Shown here: in pieces, positions 25,769 through 33,984 of the stretch
Layout of the letters: each line of letters starts with the position of its first letter
Position numbering within the stretch: position 1 is the stretch's first letter
Assembly (NCBI GenBank): GCA_016720905.1
Contig: JADKJT010000034.1
Span: 62,001-126,000, forward strand
Direction: 5' to 3'
Source of the DNA: Gemmatimonadaceae bacterium
GTDB lineage: Bacteria > Gemmatimonadota > Gemmatimonadetes > Gemmatimonadales > Gemmatimonadaceae
DNA: 64,000 nt
Notes under the pieces: model-generated
Database searches by the model: none
What the model saw: the letters and a program-made list of their open reading frames with translations, nothing else
What the model was told of the DNA's origin: nothing
Position numbers and translations under genes: made by a program

Positions 25769-27040
25769 ATGTCCGCCGCGTCCGCTACCCTGAAACCCCG
25801 ATTCCGACGCGCCGCCGACCTGACGGCGGCCCGATTGGGGCGGGCGATCCTCGGGTATCTCGCCGTCGTCACAGTGATCATCACGCTGGCGCCCTTTCGC
25901 TTCGCGGCCGCGCCGGTGCACGGTCTCACGATGCTCTGGGACTGGTCCGACAGCGTCATGAACGTGGTGATGTTCGTGCCGATCGGTTTCTGCTTTCAAT
26001 TGACGCGACCGGCGGGCGTGGCGCTGTCATGGACTCGCGTCCTGCTGGTGGGCGCCGCGCTCAGCGGCGGCATCGAGATCGCCCAACTGTTCGAAGCCAC
26101 TCGCTTCACGTCCCTGGTTGATGTGGCCACCAATTCGGGCGGTGCCCTCATCGGAGCGGCGCTGTATCAGGTGGTCGTCCGTCGCATCGAAGGTCCGAGC
26201 ACCGTCAGAACGCTGGCGCTTCAACTCCCGCTGGCTGGGCTGGTCTACCTCCTGGTGCCGTTGGTGTGGTTGACGGGACTTGCCAGCGCTGGCGACTCGC
26301 GCGTCTGGCTGGTCCTTCCCATTGTGGCATTCGCCAGCGGGATCATCGGCACCGTCTACGCCGCCTACATCGAACCCGCGCGGCGTATCACGCGCGGTTG
26401 GTTGCTGGTCGCGGTGCTGGGATGGTACGTCGTGGCGTTGCTCCCCGGCGCTATCCGGCAGCGCGATGTGCTGTTGGCCGGGGCGGCCATTGGCATCGGC
26501 GTCACCTGGGTGCGCAGCCTGTCGGCCAGTCGCTACCTCGAGCGCCATGGCACGCGCCGGTTCGAAGGACCCACGTTGCGACTGTTCATGCCCCTGTTCG
26601 CGGGCTATCTGGCGCTCTCGTCACTGTGGCCGCTGAACGCTGCGGAATCGTCCTGGATTGGCATGTGGGCGCTGCTGCAGGAGGGCGAAACCACCACCAC
26701 GTCGGTGTTCGTGGCGCTCGAGCATGTCGCCGCGTTCACGCTGGTTGGGTACATCATCGCCGAGTTTCACGGACGCGATCTGGAGCACTATCGACAGATC
26801 GTGTGGCGTGTCGTCACCTGGGGCGGCGGCCTCTCGCTGCTGCTGGAGGCCGTGCGCGGATTTCATCCGGCGTACCGGGCCAGCGCGCCGATGGTGGTGT
26901 TCACCATCGGCGCGGCGGTGTTTGGTGGGTGGCTGTATCAACTGCAACGCGCGCACGTGCGGGCCTTGTTGACCCGTCGCACGTCACCGCCCGCAGCTAT
27001 TTCGTCCGATCGCGACGAACCGGGACGCGCATCCCTTTGA
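25769..27040 (+). CDS. VanZ-like multi-pass membrane protein
   Basis: A 423-residue membrane protein with about ten hydrophobic helices. The N-terminal half matches the VanZ domain (ITLAPFRF, WDWSDSVMNVVMFVPIGF, GGIEIAQLF, SLVDVATNSGGALIGA), and the second half repeats elements of it (LWPLNA, ALEHVAAFTLVGYIIAEF), suggesting a duplicated core. VanZ-like proteins are linked to teicoplanin resistance in enterococci but have diverse unknown roles elsewhere. ATG 25769 is 83 bases from the divergent Asp-box gene. Its last 44 bases overlap the 3' end of the convergent helicase. Confidence 0.8.
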   Translation: MSAASATLKPRFRRAADLTAARLGRAILGYLAVVTVIITLAPFRFAAAPVHGLTMLWDWSDSVMNVVMFVPIGFCFQLTRPAGVALSWTRVLLVGAALSGGIEIAQLFEATRFTSLVDVATNSGGALIGAALYQVVVRRIEGPSTVRTLALQLPLAGLVYLLVPLVWLTGLASAGDSRVWLVLPIVAFASGIIGTVYAAYIEPARRITRGWLLVAVLGWYVVALLPGAIRQRDVLLAGAAIGIGVTWVRSLSASRYLERHGTRRFEGPTLRLFMPLFAGYLALSSLWPLNAAESSWIGMWALLQEGETTTTSVFVALEHVAAFTLVGYIIAEFHGRDLEHYRQIVWRVVTWGGGLSLLLEAVRGFHPAYRASAPMVVFTIGAAVFGGWLYQLQRAHVRALLTRRTSPPAAISSDRDEPGRASL

Positions 27041-28742
27041 TCTTGGTGGCCTTGAGCGCCGCCACAATGTCGTCGGCAATCTCCTCGGGCACTTCCACCG
27101 TCGAGTACGCATCGGTGATCTGAATGGCGCCGATCGATCCGGCGTCAATGCCGACTTCGTTGGCGATCGCACCCACCAGGTCACCCGGGCGCATCTTCGC
27201 CTTTCGACCGGCACCCACCCATAACCGCGCCACGGCCCATTCCGGGGTCGCGTGGGATTTCGCGCCCGACTTGGCGGCCGGCTTGCCGGTTGGCTTGCGT
27301 TCAGGGCGAGCCGCCGGCTTGCCACCCGGGCGCTCGGGGCCTTTGTCACGAAAGAACGGTCGCTTGTCGTCATCACGCGCCGGCCGCGGCACCACGGTCG
27401 GAATATCCGCTTCATCCGCTTCGTCGCGCGACTCCAGCATCTTGATGGCCGCGGCCGCGACATCCATCACGTCAAACTCCTCGGCCAGCGACTCCACGAT
27501 GCTGTGGAATGGCTCGAAATCACCTTCCAGAATCGCTTCGCGCAGTGACGCGCGCGCCAACTCCAGTCGGCGGGAGCGCAAATCGGCCACCGTGGGGACC
27601 GTGGCAATCTCGATCCGCTGTGACGTCAGACGCTCGATGTTGCGCAGCAACCGGTGCTCGCGCGGCTCGGCAAACGTGATGGCCACGCCTTCGCGTCCAG
27701 CGCGCCCGGTGCGCCCGATGCGATGCACGTACGATTCCGCATCCACCGGCACATCGAAATTCACCACATGCGACACGTGCTTCACATCGAGACCGCGGGC
27801 CGCCACATCGGTGGCGATCAACAGGTCGGTCTTGCGCATGCGGAACTTGTTCATCACCCGGTCGCGCTGATCCTGCGACAGTCCGCCGTGCAACGCTTCC
27901 GCGCGCAACCCGCGACCGATCAACGTTTCCGTCAATTCGTCGACTTCCGTGCGGGTGCGACAGAAGACGATGGCCGACGTCGGATGTTCGAGGTCAAGCA
28001 CGCGCGCCAACGCACTCATCTTGTGCGCGCGCGGCACCATGTAGGCCACCTGACGCACGCGAGCCGCCTCACCATCCGGCACCGATTCGCGGTCGATCTT
28101 GACGGTGACCGGATCACGCAATTGCCGTTGCGCAATGGAGGCGATGCGCGGTGGCAGGGTGGCGGAAAACAGCGCTGTCTGCCGGGTCTTGGGCGTGGCC
28201 GCGAGAATCACTTCGATATCCTCGGCGAAGCCCATATCCAGCATTTCGTCGGCTTCGTCCAGCACCACGGTCAGCAACGCACCAAGCTGCAGCGTCTTGC
28301 GCCGCAGGTGATCCATCGCGCGCCCCGGCGTGGCAATCACCACATCGACGCCGCGCTTGAGGGCGCGAATCTGCGTTTCCATGGACGCGCCGCCATAGAT
28401 GGCCAGCACCTGCACCCCCAACGGCTTGCCGTAACGATGTACCGCCTCGGCTACCTGCATGGCCAGCTCGCGCGTCGGCACGAGAATCAGGGCCGTCGTG
28501 CGCTCATTCGGGCGGGCATCCGGCGTCACGCGGTGCAGCAGCGGCAGCGCGAACGCGGCGGTCTTGCCAGTGCCGGTCGCCGCCTGTGCCAGCACGTCGC
28601 GGCCGGCCATGAGCGGCGGAATGGCCGCGCGCTGCACTGGCGTTGGTTCTTCGTATCCGAGCGCCGACAGCGCATCGGCCACTCGAACGTCCAGCCCGAG
28701 CGATGAGAATCCGCGATCGGGCGATTCGAGTGGTTCGGTCAC
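26997..28742 (-). CDS. DEAD-box RNA helicase with DbpA-like C-terminal domain
   Basis: A 581-residue helicase. Motifs in order: Q motif GYEEPTPVQ, Walker A ATGTGKT, PTRELA, TPGR, DEAD in VLDEADEMLDMGF, SAT, RGLDV and HRIGRTGR. A Lys/Pro/Arg-rich linker (about 470-505) leads to a DbpA/CsdA-type RNA-binding domain (ARLWVGAGRKAKMRPGDLVGAIANEVG to the end). CsdA/DeaD relatives assist ribosome assembly and cold adaptation. It starts with GTG at 28742 inside the GTGA overlap with the preceding small gene, so both are coupled. It converges with the VanZ gene, with 44 bases of shared sequence. Confidence 0.92.
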   Translation of the reverse strand: MTEPLESPDRGFSSLGLDVRVADALSALGYEEPTPVQRAAIPPLMAGRDVLAQAATGTGKTAAFALPLLHRVTPDARPNERTTALILVPTRELAMQVAEAVHRYGKPLGVQVLAIYGGASMETQIRALKRGVDVVIATPGRAMDHLRRKTLQLGALLTVVLDEADEMLDMGFAEDIEVILAATPKTRQTALFSATLPPRIASIAQRQLRDPVTVKIDRESVPDGEAARVRQVAYMVPRAHKMSALARVLDLEHPTSAIVFCRTRTEVDELTETLIGRGLRAEALHGGLSQDQRDRVMNKFRMRKTDLLIATDVAARGLDVKHVSHVVNFDVPVDAESYVHRIGRTGRAGREGVAITFAEPREHRLLRNIERLTSQRIEIATVPTVADLRSRRLELARASLREAILEGDFEPFHSIVESLAEEFDVMDVAAAAIKMLESRDEADEADIPTVVPRPARDDDKRPFFRDKGPERPGGKPAARPERKPTGKPAAKSGAKSHATPEWAVARLWVGAGRKAKMRPGDLVGAIANEVGIDAGSIGAIQITDAYSTVEVPEEIADDIVAALKATKIKGMRVPVRRDRTK

Positions 28743-29176
28743 GTGGTCTGGAGGAGGTCGTCCATCAGCGAGAACACGGTATCTCGCGCGGTTGGATTCT
28801 TGAGTGCGCCAAACGTGATCGCCAGGCGATCATTGTCGTCCAGCAGTTCGCGGGTGCAGCCGTTGAGGGCATCGCGAGCGGCCGCACGCTTTTCGTCAGT
28901 CAGCAGGGCCGACGCGCGCGGCAGAAATTCGATCTTGGGGCCGCCACCACGCATCGGGCGGGCCGCCCAGAACACGGCGTTCGAGCCAACGCGCTGAAAG
29001 CTCACGACGCCAGATGCGGACTCGTCGGTGCGGAATTGGAGCTGCTCGGGTCGTGCCAGACTCCACTCGATGAGCGCGTCCAGCACGGCGGTGTAGCGGG
29101 GCCGATCGGAGCCTGCAGTATCCCGGTTCATCGCGGTGATGAACGCGTCGCGGGCGATGGGCAACGTACGGGTCAT
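28739..29176 (-). CDS. Conserved-looking small protein of unknown function, coupled to the helicase
   Basis: A 145-residue cytoplasmic protein without signal or membrane segments. It is predicted alpha/beta with a central segment SASGVVSFQRVGSNAVFWAARPM and a helical C-terminus (LLTDEKRAAARDALNGCTREL). I do not recognise the family. The ATG at 29176 has one of the best Shine-Dalgarno sequences in the window (AAAGGAGGG, four bases before the ATG), suggesting high expression, and its stop overlaps the helicase GTG. A role linked to RNA metabolism is suggested by position only. Confidence 0.75.
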   Translation of the reverse strand: MTRTLPIARDAFITAMNRDTAGSDRPRYTAVLDALIEWSLARPEQLQFRTDESASGVVSFQRVGSNAVFWAARPMRGGGPKIEFLPRASALLTDEKRAAARDALNGCTRELLDDNDRLAITFGALKNPTARDTVFSLMDDLLQTT

Positions 29177-29273
29177 GAAACCCTCCTTTAATCAGTTAAA
29201 TCTAGCGGGTCGGGGGCCCCGAATGTCCCGAACGGACCCCGCCGAGCCGATCTGATGGTCTATTTTCCTGTTT
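29177..29273. promoter_or_regulatory. AT-rich divergent promoter region
   Basis: These 97 bases separate the helicase operon (minus) from the SET gene (plus). They include TTTAATCAGTTAAATC (29187-29202), unusually AT-rich for this genome, and TCTATTTTCCTGTTT just before the SET ATG. Both promoters must lie here, but I cannot define -35/-10 elements with confidence. Confidence 0.4.
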
Positions 29274-29735
29274 ATGACGCCAGTTGTCGACTCACTGCCC
29301 TTCGAAATCCGTCGCTCGCCCGTTCAGGGCCTGGGCGGCTTCGCCATACATCACATTCCTGCTGGTACGCGTCTCATTGAGTACGCCGGTGAACGCATTA
29401 CGCCGGCGGAATCGGAGGCGCGCTATCCGGACGTGCCCGGCGAGCGCCATCACACCTACCTCTTTGCCATCGACGATGCGGTGGTGGTTGACGCGGCGGT
29501 CAACGGCAACGAGGCGCGTTTTCTCAACCATTCGTGTGCGCCCAACTGTGACGCCGTCATCGATGAGGGCCGGATCTGGATTGAAACGCTGCACGACATC
29601 GAGCCGGGTGAGGAACTGGTATACGACTACGCCTACGTCCTGAACGAACGCCACACCCCCGCCGCCAAGCGCCGCTACCCCTGCCATTGCGGGGCCATCA
29701 CCTGTCGGGGGACCATCCTCGCCAAAAAGCGGTGA
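29274..29735 (+). CDS. SET-domain protein lysine methyltransferase
   Basis: A compact 153-residue SET protein. Core motifs: G-x-G-G-F-A (20-24), EYAGERIT (37-43), R-F-L-N-H-S-C (83-88, SAM/pseudoknot site), E-L-V-Y-D-Y (114-119, catalytic Tyr), and post-SET Cys-His-Cys-x4-Cys (Cys137, Cys139, Cys144), which with Cys88 can bind the structural zinc. This eukaryotic-like arrangement occurs sporadically in bacteria and was probably spread by transfer; bacterial targets are mostly unknown (ribosomal or histone-like proteins are candidates). It is a single-gene unit oriented away from the helicase operon. Confidence 0.88.
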   Translation: MTPVVDSLPFEIRRSPVQGLGGFAIHHIPAGTRLIEYAGERITPAESEARYPDVPGERHHTYLFAIDDAVVVDAAVNGNEARFLNHSCAPNCDAVIDEGRIWIETLHDIEPGEELVYDYAYVLNERHTPAAKRRYPCHCGAITCRGTILAKKR

Positions 29736-29814
29736 CAGCGCTGGCCGTCCGTGTTGCGTACAGGTAGGAGCGCGCGATAGGCTGGTGAAGGCTGTTCACT
29801 CTACTGGAGATCCC

Positions 29815-30453
29815 ATGCGGTCGTGGTCCGTTGCAGTCGCCGTTGTTGTCACCAGCGCCGCCCTGGGGTGTGCGCATGCCAAAACTGAACCGGCCGCAGC
29901 GGCGGCGTCGCCAGTGGCCGCCAGGCCGGAGCCGGGCCGAGGGGGTCCTCCGGGTGAAGGACGGGGCGGCGCGCCGGCGGGTCCGCGCCGCGCACCGCAG
30001 CCACCCAATTGGGAGCGTCAGGACTCCGTGCGCCGGGCCCTGGTGGCCGAGGTGCTCAAGTCGGTTGAAGGACGCGAGAACGAACCGGCCGGCAAGGTTT
30101 TCAAGAACGTGCAGTTGAACAAGGCCATGCCGGTCAAGGAATTCCTGGCGATGATGAACGAGCAGTACGGGCGCAGCGTGGGCGCCAGCTGCACCGGATG
30201 CCACGCCAACACCAACGTGGCCGGTGTGCTCAAGGTGGACTACGCCAGCGAAGAGCCCAAGAAGAAGCAGATCGCCCGGCAGATGGAACGCATGACGCAG
30301 TCCATCAACAAGGATCTGTCAAAGGTGAAGGAGCTCGACCAGCCCTATATCAGGACCACGTGCGTGGTGTGTCACCGTGGTGCGGAGCACATGCCCACCA
30401 CCATGGAGCCACTCAAGAACACGGAATCGCCACCAACACGGAAGAAAAGCTGA
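29815..30453 (+). CDS. Dihaem c-type cytochrome lipoprotein (reaction-centre cytochrome-like)
   Basis: A 212-residue protein. A lipobox A-A-L-G-C (Cys19) is followed by an Ala/Pro/Gly-rich tether (about 20-66). Two haem-binding sites are present: CTGCH (126-130) and CVVCH (183-187). The phrase VFKNVQLNKAMPVKEFLAMMN before the first site is the signature of the photosynthetic reaction-centre cytochrome c subunit-like family, also common in non-phototrophic Acidobacteria and Gemmatimonadota. No other photosynthesis genes are here, so a general periplasmic electron-transfer role is more likely. ATG 29815 has GGAG six bases upstream. It is convergent with the gene ending at 30461. Confidence 0.85.
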   Translation: MRSWSVAVAVVVTSAALGCAHAKTEPAAAAASPVAARPEPGRGGPPGEGRGGAPAGPRRAPQPPNWERQDSVRRALVAEVLKSVEGRENEPAGKVFKNVQLNKAMPVKEFLAMMNEQYGRSVGASCTGCHANTNVAGVLKVDYASEEPKKKQIARQMERMTQSINKDLSKVKELDQPYIRTTCVVCHRGAEHMPTTMEPLKNTESPPTRKKS

Positions 30454-30460
30454 CGGCTGT

Positions 30461-30961
30461 TTAGCCCGACTGAATGGCCTGCAGGAAATCGTCCGGCGCA
30501 TCGAGGTGGACTCCGATGCGCCGGACGCGTTTGGTGACCATGCCAAAGGCACGCAGCGACACGTCGGACGTCAGCACAATCAGCACATTCGGATCGGACG
30601 GCTTGGTGATGTTCACGTAGTCCGCCGCCTGGACCGTCCCACTCTGCGGCACCTCCTGCCACGAGGGACGGACTGCCGACTGCACCTGTGCCAGTGGAAC
30701 CACCCCACGCCACCGGGTGCCCAGCATCAGTTCCATGTGGCCATCTCGCACTTCCAGGGCGCCCGCGCCATAGCGCGCATTCTCGCGCCACAGCCACACG
30801 AGCGTCGCAACACTCATCGCCGTAAGAATCCACGCCGCCAGCGGTGACCGCGACGTGATCCAGAGATGCAGCACGCCTGTCTCAATGAGCAGAATGCCGC
30901 TCACGGCAACCACCACGGTGCGGCTCTGCGCGGCGAGATACGTGAAACGCCTGGTGTCCAT
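30461..30961 (-). CDS. Small membrane protein with a PH-like cytoplasmic domain
   Basis: A 166-residue protein. Two transmembrane helices (about 14-34 and 38-57) are followed by a beta-rich domain of about 100 residues (YGAGALEVRDGHMELMLG, WRGVVPLAQVQSAVR, DPNVLIVLTSDVSLRAFG, VHLDAPDDFLQAI) that resembles bacterial PH-like (bPH) or YdbT-type domains. Function unknown. Start: ATG 30961; an in-frame GTG at 30970 would add three residues. It is the last gene of the nine-gene minus-strand cluster and follows the GNAT-cupin gene by 13 bases. Confidence 0.7.
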   Translation of the reverse strand: MDTRRFTYLAAQSRTVVVAVSGILLIETGVLHLWITSRSPLAAWILTAMSVATLVWLWRENARYGAGALEVRDGHMELMLGTRWRGVVPLAQVQSAVRPSWQEVPQSGTVQAADYVNITKPSDPNVLIVLTSDVSLRAFGMVTKRVRRIGVHLDAPDDFLQAIQSG

Positions 30962-30974
30962 TTCGCTCACGCCA

Positions 30975-31886
30975 CTACAACGCTCTGGGCTGAGCAACGG
31001 TGCGTTCGTTGTGCACGTTGCCGGTATTGAGCGTTCCCGTCGGCTCGAACAGCAGCACTTCCACCTCATGTTCGGCCACCGGCCGATGCTCGACGCCGCG
31101 TGGCACGATCAAAAAGTCGCCGGCCTCGAGGGTCACACTGCGGTCGCGAAACTCCATGGTGAAGCGACCGCGATGCACGAGAAACATTTCATCCTCGTGT
31201 TCATGGTGATGCCAGACGAACTCCCCCTGGAACTTCACCAGTTTCACATCCTGTCCGTTGAGCGAGCCGGCAATCCGCGGCTGCCAGTGTTCGTCAATGC
31301 GCGTGAACGCGTCGGCCAGATTCACCTTGTCGGGCACCCGCGCCGATCCAATCGCTCGCGCCATCACGCGATCGTGCTGCACGTCGGTGCCCATATGAAA
31401 CTGTGTCTTTCCAACCTCCACGAAGTCGTGCTTCTCATAGAAGCGGATGGCTTTCGGATTTTCTTCCCACACACCCAGCCAGAGGGTGCGCCCGCCGCGC
31501 GATTGCGCTGTCGTGAGACACGCCTCCATCAGATGCGCCGCGACACCGCTGCCGTGGAAATCGTGGTCGACATAGAACCGCTGGATCTCCACTGGCATGT
31601 CGCCGTGCACGCTGGGATGGGTGGCGCCGTGCCGCAACAGCGCGAAGGCGCCCAGCGCGCCGTCTACCTCAACCAAAAGGTACGTGCAGGCGGGATCATT
31701 GATTTCCGCCAGTTGTAGCGACTCGCTGAATGCCGACTTGACGTAAGCCGCGAGTTGCGCGGGGTCGTTGTCGGGGCCGAAGGTCCGGGTGAAGATCCGC
31801 TGAGAGATCTCGGCGACGGCGGCGGCATCGTCCGGCGTCGCGTGACGGATGCGGAGCTGGTGGGTGGGGCGAGGGAGTGCGGGCAT
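30975..31886 (-). CDS. GNAT acetyltransferase-cupin fusion protein
   Basis: A 303-residue two-domain protein. Residues about 10-170 are a GNAT N-acetyltransferase: IRHATPDDAAAVAEI at the start, acetyl-CoA pyrophosphate loop region FHGSGVAAHLM (110-120), and LGVWEENPKAIRFYEKHDF near the C-terminal side. Residues about 186-295 are a cupin with probable metal ligands in FVWHHHEHEDEMF and PRGVEHRP. Each half resembles proteins usually encoded by separate genes, so this is a genuine fusion within one continuous frame. The start is uncertain between ATG 31886 and 31910. It lies between patatin (upstream) and the PH-like gene. Confidence 0.8.
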   Translation of the reverse strand: MPALPRPTHQLRIRHATPDDAAAVAEISQRIFTRTFGPDNDPAQLAAYVKSAFSESLQLAEINDPACTYLLVEVDGALGAFALLRHGATHPSVHGDMPVEIQRFYVDHDFHGSGVAAHLMEACLTTAQSRGGRTLWLGVWEENPKAIRFYEKHDFVEVGKTQFHMGTDVQHDRVMARAIGSARVPDKVNLADAFTRIDEHWQPRIAGSLNGQDVKLVKFQGEFVWHHHEHEDEMFLVHRGRFTMEFRDRSVTLEAGDFLIVPRGVEHRPVAEHEVEVLLFEPTGTLNTGNVHNERTVAQPRAL

Positions 31887-31927
31887 GGGTGGAGAATAAC
31901 GTCGCGCCATGCGGCCCGCCGAATACT

Positions 31928-33106
31928 CTAGCGCGCCGGCGCGCCCGGCCGCGCATACGCCGACGGCACCACATCCCACGGCGCCGCACCGCGCGCCTTG
32001 GCAAACCCCAACGCATCCAATCGATGCATGAAGTCGCGGTCGAACAGCTTTTCGGCCCCCGGCGCCAGCGCTTCCTCCGATGGCAGCGTCGCCACGCGAA
32101 ACTCCACGCGCAGCCCCGGAATTCCCGTGCTCACCGCACGCGCCAGCACGTCCAGCAATTCCAGGGTCTGCGGCTGGTGCGCGTAGAACAGCATGTAGTT
32201 CGATCGCGTGGCGATCTGCTTGCGATTGGACGGCGTGATGATTTTGGGCTCGGCATGTGCCCACAGGTTCATCAGGACATACACGCGAATGGTCACGCCA
32301 CGCAGCCCCCGCTCGGCCAGCATGGTGGCCAGTCGCTCGTAGTCACCGTAGGTCAGCAACGGTAACACGTTGGTGATCACACCGCCGTCGCCATGCACAT
32401 GCCCGTCCACCATCACCGGTGGAAAGACGCCTGGAATGGCCGTGGCCGCTTTCAGCAGCTGGCGACTGCGCGCCAGACCGTTGGCCGTGCTGTCCAGCGC
32501 ATCGTTCAGTGCCCAGGTGCGACCCGTTCCCAGGTCGTAGTCGGTGGTGCCGAACACAATCTGGCGATCCACCGCAAACGCGCCCCGCAGTGCATCGCGG
32601 AACTCTCCGTTGATACTCTGATCCAGCGCACGATCGTACCGCGCCGTGTTGACCAGGCCGCCTGTTCGTTTGAGCCAGAACCACCAGTCGAAGGTCGGGG
32701 CGACTCGGTCCTGCGCCTGTCGATACAGCTCGCTCAACGTATCGATGGCGGCCGCAGTGCCCAGCAGCGCATAGGGCGCCTGCAGCGCGCCGGTACTGAT
32801 GCCCGTCACCAGATCGAACGTCGGCAGACTCGCCTCTGCGCGTGAGCGCCAACCGCGTAGGAATCCCGCGCCAAACGCGCCGTTCTGTCCGCCGCCCGAG
32901 AGCATCAGCACGTCCAACGTCTTGTCACCGCGCATCGCCGCCCGACGCACCAAACGCGCCAACACGCTGTCGCGCGTGACCTGTTCGGCGCGAGCAGCCT
33001 CCGCCGCATCCTGCTGTAGTTGCGGCAGCGTGGTGGGTGGGCGGTGAATGGTCGCGCAGCCGGGCAAGAACGCCATCACCAGCACCACCGAGAGAACGCT
33101 ACGCAC
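31928..33106 (-). CDS. Patatin-like phospholipase lipoprotein
   Basis: A 392-residue protein. A lipobox L-P-G-C (Cys17) indicates membrane anchoring. The patatin domain begins at LDVLMLSGGGQNGAFGAGFL (oxyanion G-G-G), with the nucleophile elbow G-I-S-T-G (Ser104), and the dyad Asp in DGGVITNVLP. The Asp-Gly-Gly form is standard for this family of acyl hydrolases. Predicted action: hydrolysis of phospholipid acyl chains at the periplasmic or outer-membrane side. GTG 33106 is chosen so that the signal peptide begins properly; it overlaps the TfoX-like gene by 8 bases. A longer frame to 33151 runs into that gene. Confidence 0.86.
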   Translation of the reverse strand: MRSVLSVVLVMAFLPGCATIHRPPTTLPQLQQDAAEAARAEQVTRDSVLARLVRRAAMRGDKTLDVLMLSGGGQNGAFGAGFLRGWRSRAEASLPTFDLVTGISTGALQAPYALLGTAAAIDTLSELYRQAQDRVAPTFDWWFWLKRTGGLVNTARYDRALDQSINGEFRDALRGAFAVDRQIVFGTTDYDLGTGRTWALNDALDSTANGLARSRQLLKAATAIPGVFPPVMVDGHVHGDGGVITNVLPLLTYGDYERLATMLAERGLRGVTIRVYVLMNLWAHAEPKIITPSNRKQIATRSNYMLFYAHQPQTLELLDVLARAVSTGIPGLRVEFRVATLPSEEALAPGAEKLFDRDFMHRLDALGFAKARGAAPWDVVPSAYARPGAPAR

Positions 33107-33461
33107 GTTTCCCGCCCTTTCTGGGTCGTCGCATTCGCGCGCGCCGGGCAACGTCCACCGCCTTCTCCGCCCACTCCGCCAGTCGCTCCGGATCCTCGAT
33201 CAGGTCGGCCGACACTTCGTAGTACTGCATGACTTCACCACCTTCGCCAAACGGCCGGAACGGGCCCATGCCGATGGCCTCGAAGTCTGATCGTGTTTCG
33301 TCATCGACCTTGAAGTACAACGTGTCGTTGTCCATCAAGGCGAAGAACAGGTCGGCGCTATACACGCCCACGCCGCCAAACATGCCACGGGCGCGAACCG
33401 CCGGCAGCACCCGACCCAGCTGGTCCAGAATGAACGCGCGATAATTCGCACTGACGGCCAT
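33099..33461 (-). CDS. TfoX/Sxy N-terminal domain protein
   Basis: A 120-residue protein covering the TfoX N-terminal domain (ILDQLGRVLPAVRARGMFGGVGVYSADLFFALMDNDTLYFKVDD, seen between residues 11 and 54, and MQYYEVSADLIEDPE). In Enterobacteria and Pasteurellaceae TfoX/Sxy activates competence genes through CRP, but single-domain copies are widespread and of unclear role. The C-terminus is very basic (RRARMRRPRKGGKR). It is overlapped by the start of the patatin gene and follows the RidA gene by 21 bases, inside the nine-gene cluster. Confidence 0.85.
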   Translation of the reverse strand: MAVSANYRAFILDQLGRVLPAVRARGMFGGVGVYSADLFFALMDNDTLYFKVDDETRSDFEAIGMGPFRPFGEGGEVMQYYEVSADLIEDPERLAEWAEKAVDVARRARMRRPRKGGKRA

Positions 33462-33482
33462 ACCAGAGGACTCCGTCTCGGA

Positions 33483-33950
33483 TTACTTGCCAACCACGGC
33501 GAGGCACTCGATCTCCACGCGCGCATTGAGCGCCAGCGCCGTGGCCCCGAACGCGCTGCGTGCCGGCTTGTTGACCGGGAAGAACGTCGCATAGATGCCG
33601 TTCATGGCCGGCCACTCCTTCATGTCCGCCAGAAACGCGGTGCACTTCACCACGCGCTCCATGGACGAGCCGGTTTTTGACAGCACATCGGCGATGTTCT
33701 TGAGCGTTTGCCGAGTTTCCGCTTCAATGCCACCCGCCACCAGCGCCCCCGTGCTGTCCGTACCGATCTGGCCGGCCAGGTAGAGCATGTCGCCCACGCG
33801 CACCGCCGGTGAAAAGGGGTTCTTCGGTGGACCGTATGGTGTCAGGAACTCGATCTTCGGCGGTCCCTCGCGCGACTCGCCGTCTTCGTCCGCGCAGGCC
33901 GACAACACGATCGCGCTCAGACACAGCAGTCCTCCCAGCCACTTCGTCAT
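33483..33950 (-). CDS. Exported RidA-family lipoprotein
   Basis: A 155-residue RidA/YjgF/Rid2-type protein. Unlike cytoplasmic RidA it starts with a lipoprotein signal (LCLSAIVLSAC, Cys19) and an acidic linker (DEDGESREG). The Rid domain is complete: YLAGQIG (57-63), and PARSAF with Arg131, the residue equivalent to the catalytic Arg105 of E. coli RidA, and VEIECLA with the conserved Glu. RidA deaminates reactive enamines formed by PLP enzymes in the cytoplasm; an exported form implies another substrate or partner. ATG 33950 lies 34 bases after the YaeQ stop. Confidence 0.85.
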   Translation of the reverse strand: MTKWLGGLLCLSAIVLSACADEDGESREGPPKIEFLTPYGPPKNPFSPAVRVGDMLYLAGQIGTDSTGALVAGGIEAETRQTLKNIADVLSKTGSSMERVVKCTAFLADMKEWPAMNGIYATFFPVNKPARSAFGATALALNARVEIECLAVVGK

Positions 33951-33984
33951 CTGATGCTCCGCTTGAATGGAGTAATGGCGTGGT

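Noticed and set aside
29815..30453. Evidence for phototrophy
   Set aside because: The cytochrome resembles reaction-centre cytochromes, but this family is common in non-phototrophs and no puf, bch or crt gene is in the window.
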